Below are positions 61,901 to 64,000 of a stretch of DNA of 64,000 nucleotides, in pieces. The position numbers and the translations under genes are program-made. A model generated the notes under the pieces. That model did no database searches. It worked only from the letters and a program-made list of their open reading frames with translations, and was not told the origin of the DNA. The DNA comes from Janibacter sp. HTCC2649. GTDB lineage: Bacteria > Actinomycetota > Actinomycetes > Actinomycetales > Dermatophilaceae. How positions within the stretch are numbered: position 1 is the stretch's first letter; the number at the start of each line of letters is the position of its first letter. The stretch spans positions 1,959,978-2,023,977 of the forward strand of contig NZ_CH672413.1 in NCBI RefSeq assembly GCF_000152705.1. Direction: 5' to 3'.

Positions 61901-63974
61901 CGTCTCCGGTCTTGGTCAGGGCGAGGGTCTGGAGGTGGCCCGTGGGGACCGACAGCTCGACGTCACCGGTGATGTCGAGGGCGAGGAAGCCGCTCGTGGT
62001 GCTGATCTGCACGGGCGAGGTGATGGCCGCGTCGGCGACGAGGAGGTCGCGGACGCTCTGCCGGAGCAGGACGCGGTCGGCCGGCAGCGGGAGAGAGGTG
62101 ATGATGCGGGCGAGCCCGGAGTCGTCGATCTGCTTGAAGGGGCACGGGGCGGTGCCGGTCCCGGGGTCGCAGTCGAGGACGACCTCGTTGGCCGCGTTCG
62201 TGTACGTGTCGGGATCCCTGAGGTCCAGGACCATCGGCAGCGTGACGACGACGTCAGGGGTGATCTTCGCCGTGGAGACCTCGGCGTTGGCGCCAGCGAT
62301 GCCGGTCCGCGTCTTGAGCACGTCGGCGAACTGGGGCGCGCCGGTCTTGGGGTCGGCCGCCTCGATCGCGAAGAGCGTGCCGTTCGTGGGTGTGCCACCT
62401 GTCCAACCGTCGGCGGTGAGGGTGAGCTTGGTCCCGCTGTCGATCGTGGCGACCGTGCCGGTCGAGGTGCCGGCAGTGACCTTGCGGCCCGCGAGGAGCG
62501 CGGCGCCGTCGTTCTTCGGGCCGTCGAGGTCGACTCCCGAGGCCGTGAGACCCGTGGCCGTGTATGCCGTGCCCGTGCCGGACGTTGCCGCGCCGAGTGG
62601 GTTGAGCTCGAGGTCGGTCTTCCCACCGCGGGTCGTGACGACGGTGAAGTTGACCTTCTTGGTCCCCGGGTCATAGGTCGCGGCCTCGGTGCCGTCGCCG
62701 TCATCGCTGTCGAGGACGTCGATGGACCAGCCTCCGTCGGTGTACTCCGCCGCGTCGAGGGCGGCGAGCATGTCCTGGAGGGAGGCGAACTTCGGCTGCC
62801 CGGGGGTGGCGTCGTCGGGGTCGGCGTCCGGCACCTGGTCGGCGAGGAAGGTCTTGATGCCGCCGACGGCGTCGATGGCGTTCGACAGGGAGCCACGCAT
62901 GAGGGGGAGGTCGCCGTCTCCGGCGTTCTGCATGCCGAGGACGGCGGAGGCCGCCTGGGACAGCGCGGCAGCGAGGTCGCGCGGGGTCATGGTGAGGAAC
63001 GGCTTCGCGGCCTCTGGGACGACGGCCGTCACGAGCGGCGCCTCGAACGAGGCCGGCGCGGCCGAGCTCAGGGTCACGGTCGTCCCCACGCTCGGGAGGC
63101 CGGCGACTCGGTCGCTGGCCCGGGGCTTCGCATCGAGGCTGCCGGCCAGGCTGCCCGTCTGCGTGGCGGTGACGATGCCCGTGCCCGCGCCCTCGGCGGC
63201 GAGCTCGCCGTCATCGGGCGCCGCGGTGTCGGGGTTGTCGAAGGCGAGCAGGCCGGCGGCGTCGTTGTCCGGGTTGGACCAGCTGGTGCTGACGTTGCTC
63301 TGGAGGCGGTAGTCGTCGGTGTCGGCAGTGCCCGTCACGCTGACGCCGAGGATGCCGAGGCCGGCGTTGATCGTGGTGGTGGCCGGCAGGTCGGCGCTGG
63401 TGGCGATGGACAGCGAGGGCGCGGTCAGGCTGGCCTTGCCGGAGGTGGAGTCGAAGACGAAGGTGAACGAGCCGGTCAACGTCCCCGTGACGACGATCCC
63501 GGTGCCGCTCGACAGGCTGAGGGTGCCGCTCTCGTCGCGGATGTCGAGGCCGGCGTTCTGGGTGAGCGTGCGGGTGAAGCCGACGGTGAGGGAGGTGTCG
63601 CTGGGGTTGCTCGACGTGAAGACCCAGCCACTGTCGTCCGCGTCGTCGACGTAGTCCTTGAGGTCCGCCAGGGTGTCCTGCGTGCCGAAGTCCTTGAGCG
63701 GTCCGGTGGCTCCCAGCGCCGAGGAGAACGCGGTCTTGAGCCCGACGGACTCGGCCGGGGTGACGGCCAGTGTCGGCAGCTGCTTGGCCACGGCCGTGCC
63801 CGACGCGACCTGCGGCAGGAAGTCGGTGGCGAGCCGGGTGAACAGGGCACCGACCGCCGTGGTCGCGGCGTCCGGTCCCGCCGCCTGAGCGGACGGTGCC
63901 GCCGCGATGCCCAGGGTCCCGAGCATGGCGAGAGTGACGGTGGATGCGAGAGCAGATCTGCGCAGAGCGAGCAC
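52911..63974 (-). CDS. giant secreted RTX-type calcium-binding protein (3687 aa)
   Basis: GTG at 63974 follows GGGGAACTCAC. The Sec signal peptide is MLALRRSALASTVTLAMLGT through APSAQA. Residues 30-1270 are repetitive beta-rich sequence with no domain I recognise. About 1275-1390 is fibronectin-III-like. About 1825-1985 has long amphipathic strands (SGELSLYIKVFVTLGFSPFS). From about 2100 to 3460 there are dozens of RTX nonapeptides (GSDGDDVIRTG, GGAGHDSIHAGAGDDLANGD) that bind calcium. The C-terminal 190 residues (DRLIDWSGVYNLWSHCNAAY, YPTTPGHFDDANACAGY) form a conserved cap. No LPXTG motif or C-terminal membrane anchor. Likely a calcium-dependent adhesin or matrix protein; function not shown. 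Confidence 0.88.
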   Translation of the reverse strand: MLALRRSALASTVTLAMLGTLGIAAAPSAQAAGPDAATTAVGALFTRLATDFLPQVASGTAVAKQLPTLAVTPAESVGLKTAFSSALGATGPLKDFGTQDTLADLKDYVDDADDSGWVFTSSNPSDTSLTVGFTRTLTQNAGLDIRDESGTLSLSSGTGIVVTGTLTGSFTFVFDSTSGKASLTAPSLSIATSADLPATTTINAGLGILGVSVTGTADTDDYRLQSNVSTSWSNPDNDAAGLLAFDNPDTAAPDDGELAAEGAGTGIVTATQTGSLAGSLDAKPRASDRVAGLPSVGTTVTLSSAAPASFEAPLVTAVVPEAAKPFLTMTPRDLAAALSQAASAVLGMQNAGDGDLPLMRGSLSNAIDAVGGIKTFLADQVPDADPDDATPGQPKFASLQDMLAALDAAEYTDGGWSIDVLDSDDGDGTEAATYDPGTKKVNFTVVTTRGGKTDLELNPLGAATSGTGTAYTATGLTASGVDLDGPKNDGAALLAGRKVTAGTSTGTVATIDSGTKLTLTADGWTGGTPTNGTLFAIEAADPKTGAPQFADVLKTRTGIAGANAEVSTAKITPDVVVTLPMVLDLRDPDTYTNAANEVVLDCDPGTGTAPCPFKQIDDSGLARIITSLPLPADRVLLRQSVRDLLVADAAITSPVQISTTSGFLALDITGDVELSVPTGHLQTLALTKTGDVPVPAFVEQVRQQTVRTGASTDDVFKRTLGGTVKATLDISVPDAPTAFGEDEENPDSTGVTLTATVAALADGIDTGDVTVAAEDADRADLLKALNIKDALDKELEPTSLFGGVRAALEGAGADLTTMTGGGLDTPIPFVGSSVSQLIGAGASGTAKYADRAGVDGGPAVTVLTDPGASFTKAFLGRQIVVGSTLATIVGADGTTLDLAPQLPSPPVDNTPYLVENELLGAVHVLSAMTPATLQETLAMAEASLGNGSTIDFGLAKNGAGEKQLRLDLSWARAYEVTQPVSLTLGDDLDVVGLSSGGELSVAASGTVKLRLYLPLTAAAMTSPIENTKVDKDWSEVSFAAKVTADNAFFGANLGPISLELGRDSDGDRGSVHAGFAVKASGATTKDDPSISDFFTDGFELAVGGGDACDEDDQVVCAAFPLWANGTKVTGNLKVTTTLGAQEDSLTDLFTGASTEITYPQEIKSILENGAFKFGSLLEGVQQYMFYSETALRTASNGGEMPVVGKDLQAGADFMGKVRGDLATFIEDNGDVSQVGPAKKLLTDELSKALGVVVGGSSGIEVNFTCKLTLLPPTAPAATPNNAVAADTTQYVYKVVSTYAQGTDPLKRSVPSAATVVVKNAATLTAGASGKFNTVTWTKAVGANGYQIIRATQTGTTDPPATAYRLVGTVGALATYDDHLGTPPTQAYAAATTNPLLPATTCPDDTPVQKVDGVSLGLTMGQGVVSGDKGCVDAADGKNDCIGAELPVDLGIPGLSLQTGDSGKIVGDVGWRLSLKVVMSRTEGFYVDTSTQNELAVGAALRLDAPINTTALTAQLSIIKVDVSKKHTRSEFVGSFGIDIKGKDGKLKLADIARTRIADAITVNLDAIVDIAWHLEGTADAALPGISTDFVLKWAWSASTSNDPKNPAGLLVQFNNVTLDAGKFFGKALKPYLQQVVDATKPLQPVLDTIFTPMPVISDLSTAAGGQPITIATLAETFSTIAGGPKIKPFLDAIKTTKDFLKNVNCPDATAGGCGVNIGSFTLSKTAVTTTRASAGNASQMIATKDPAPVDSTGKTPAQQVAAKDASGRMSNTAKRALAGLSFPVLDDPTRLFDLISGGDIPLVEFDSGPLTLGFQFQKSFGPIYAPPPVMMVIGGGASVSMRIAAGFDTYGIRRAIEGKGAAEILDSLYFKTVDQTGKPIPVVQFTGYLEAGASVSLAIIEVGVVGGVRLTVGFYWNDPNNDGKFRLFEFGKAVAINPICLFNVSGELSLYIKVFVTLGFSPFSVSFDFTLINIKLLDFSLKPDCEPAPPRLAGRTGSTLYVFAGKFGTDAQRGAPWGATDKAETWVIRQVPTYKDEEGVQQPAVVEVRGLGITETFPDTGDTAISTVVVDARDTSTPLTVSFTGGQPPVEGLKAEPFTKTAVVFGSDGDDVIRTGVGTSWVDGGKGADTITTLDRTDLATAPGSAVAHVAGGQGPDAITVGNGNDVVAGDASLAHADSSPSVALSPDKAGSVTLTNAVKVDSTLTDAADADFYSANPTGSGIDQIAAGLGQVRLSGNGGADTIGTANDSVLADSKGIKAGTTGGSAEKEALYRAQGSVIVGGAGSDVLKSGSATDTVYTGTFAAIGESDAGSGDADTDTNTVSTGTGSDTVYGSNGFDFVTTASTATQTATVFGGGAADVLTGGLGSDKIYGGPGDDYVVAAPATVSAPGAITDVLGSARDVAVLPDAGGSTKLLVGGTGSDRIYGSDGPSTIFGDTTVDACDVQSNPVSAQPAETTVSADAADLILGGNGVDVVNAGGGNDWAYAAGASDRLCGNSGADHLYAGDAADLVFGGSGDDQAYGEDGPDQVYGNDGADSLYGSTGADRLQGNAGSDWVDGGSEADVLLGGTSVAGAADGGDVLLGAGGADVLVGDNAPSDVLSDQPYPTDLGSTDATLGGADYLVAGDDDDRAYGGLADDTVYGGLGNDVAEGNPGSDGIWGEAGDDDIIGGSSQLASGTEQGRPDSGDTLTGGDGQDVITGDNATVTRGGTAHAVMAGRGLTTPRGVDLADEGSGSPTGVSGNDLIDAGSGVDVVFAQRGNDTVTLGDGADYGEGGPDTDSVTGGAQDDDVVGGSFTTASGEAGQADAGDTLTGGDGQDVITGDNAKVTRGGPAHPVMSGRGLTTTRGVDLADEGAGSPTGVSGNDVIDAGNDADVVFAQRGNDTVTLGDGADYGEGGPDADSISGGAQDDDVVGGSYTPGSEVSPLVIGQPDGGDTLAGDAGQDVVLGDNGSLTRPAGTPPVSPATLLTFNRVTTQRTVLPYDLGDSPVAGTSGADTITGDADNDVLLGQGGADRADAGAGADYAEGGQGADLVLGGTEDDDVVGGSSAGSATTSTGQVGQPDGADNVYGGPGSDLIMGDNSLLNRPTTERDWRTLRANATQTALVPSRGVTFHDLVGPAPAAANATHSAGDALSGQDGVDVIFGQDGDDRISGGGDDDYVEADGGADTIHGDVALAATEIVAAPAGAAWSTPAVDAAPVTAGQDDLTGGWGRQGYRDGNDVIHGDGNDDFVVGDNGSIQRVVDGGTTDRVYTPRYGTSRLGQAKVRVAGGGASSTRFCPTTGSTTTSTCEVAGAFGSDTVFGDDGQDVLYGQDGGDNILGGADDDDIYGELGADTLFGEDGEDAILGDRGGIQNRFETGSRSTTTTLTMPPAVSFTTRRDGSVSREADLLHDVNGTDFVGGATSTPMPLNGITFGGADRIRGGAGHDSIHAGAGDDLANGDSGGDSLFGDRGKDVMWGGAGKVCTYTDALCLADAGTNGEFIDHIAGGKDEDVIDWRPRGAYGTGAALTGRTCSTSTDPVTTKKDGTTDPCSWFEMTDRADDVVTTTSTLANNQHHQGVDWVYGGWDRDVMQGDLSNNGPHNGDRLIDWSGVYNLWSHCNAAYGGFTDVRVPAPAVEDFLKAWATGNGAGRPGGGGASADVLTPGTSAYDELALVYNPDGKDHGTGSAYPTTPGHFDDANACAGY
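55224..55925 (-). repeat. 366-bp tandem duplication within the RTX gene
   Basis: Two copies, about 55224-55589 and 55590-55925, align at an offset of exactly 366 bp (122 codons). The shared peptide includes DTLTGGDGQDVITGDNA, GVDLADEG, VFAQRGNDTVTLGDGADYGE and GGAQDDDVVGGS. High nucleotide identity suggests a recent in-frame duplication, or gene conversion between modules. Confidence 0.8.
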
Positions 63975-64000
63975 GTGAGTTCCCCGACGTGAGGCTCGGG

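Noticed and set aside
58758-63992. Open frame of 1744 codons opposite to the RTX gene
   Set aside because: Arg/Val/Gly/Glu-rich composition with no domain or signal; it is the expected third-position shadow of a 70% GC gene. The minus-strand frame has signal peptide and RTX repeats.

Overview
The window is high-GC DNA with many GTG starts, ATGA/GTGA gene overlaps and leaderless promoters, so it is an actinobacterium. Gene order points the same way: holB-tmk, topA, hppA, bldG, a DUF1998 helicase and a complete ssd-tadA-tadB-tadC-flp-tadE block. These neighbours are close together in Mycobacterium tuberculosis (Rv3644c-Rv3662c region) and Streptomyces (SCO3541-SCO3558 region); this comparison is from memory. 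The gene style suggests Micrococcales, perhaps Intrasporangiaceae/Dermatophilaceae, but that is a guess. No rRNA, tRNA, CRISPR array, transposase or prophage was seen.

Layout. 1-5 kb: holB (cut by the window edge) and tmk, a TipA-like MerR regulator, and a TetR gene divergent from an oxidoreductase/shikimate-dehydrogenase-like operon with paired palindromic operators between them. 5-8 kb: topA. 8-13.8 kb: three tandem secreted FG-GAP/VCBS-repeat proteins. The middle one is frameshifted, and the first and third share a conserved 5' leader. 13.8-25 kb: MDMPI enzyme, SCP2 protein, acyl-CoA ligase, an ABC exporter divergent from a two-component system, a lipid kinase-phosphatase fusion, a small membrane protein, a Tat-exported propeller and a LigB dioxygenase. 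25-29 kb: a small membrane protein, an SSS symporter, and a MarR-glyoxalase-esterase operon resembling mhqR-mhqE-mhqD. 29-35.7 kb: a secreted GH3-like protein with FG-GAP repeats, then a TetR-controlled heterodimeric ABC exporter. 35.8-41 kb: methyltransferase, an AbiEi-like gene broken by an amber codon and flanked by direct repeats, and the proton-pumping pyrophosphatase. 41-52.8 kb: bldG, the helicase, a LapA-like protein, the Tad pilus operon with a 6C small RNA upstream of ssd, a degenerate Fic protein, a thioesterase and a LytS-type kinase. 52.9-64 kb: one 3687-residue secreted RTX-type calcium-binding protein.

How it fits together. A conserved housekeeping core (replication, topology, energy, signalling, Tad pilus) is interleaved with surface and secreted modules: four FG-GAP proteins, a giant RTX protein and an exported propeller. 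Small stress-response operons sit beside them, each with a visible palindromic operator next to its own TetR or MarR gene. Long perfect hairpins, mostly without U-tracts, close the convergent gene pairs.

Three patterns cross gene boundaries. The octamer GTATGCCG/CGGCATAC occurs about 40 times. A 48-bp palindromic repeat occurs four times. A TAGGCT-type -10 box 6-7 nt before ATG/GTG recurs at several genes.
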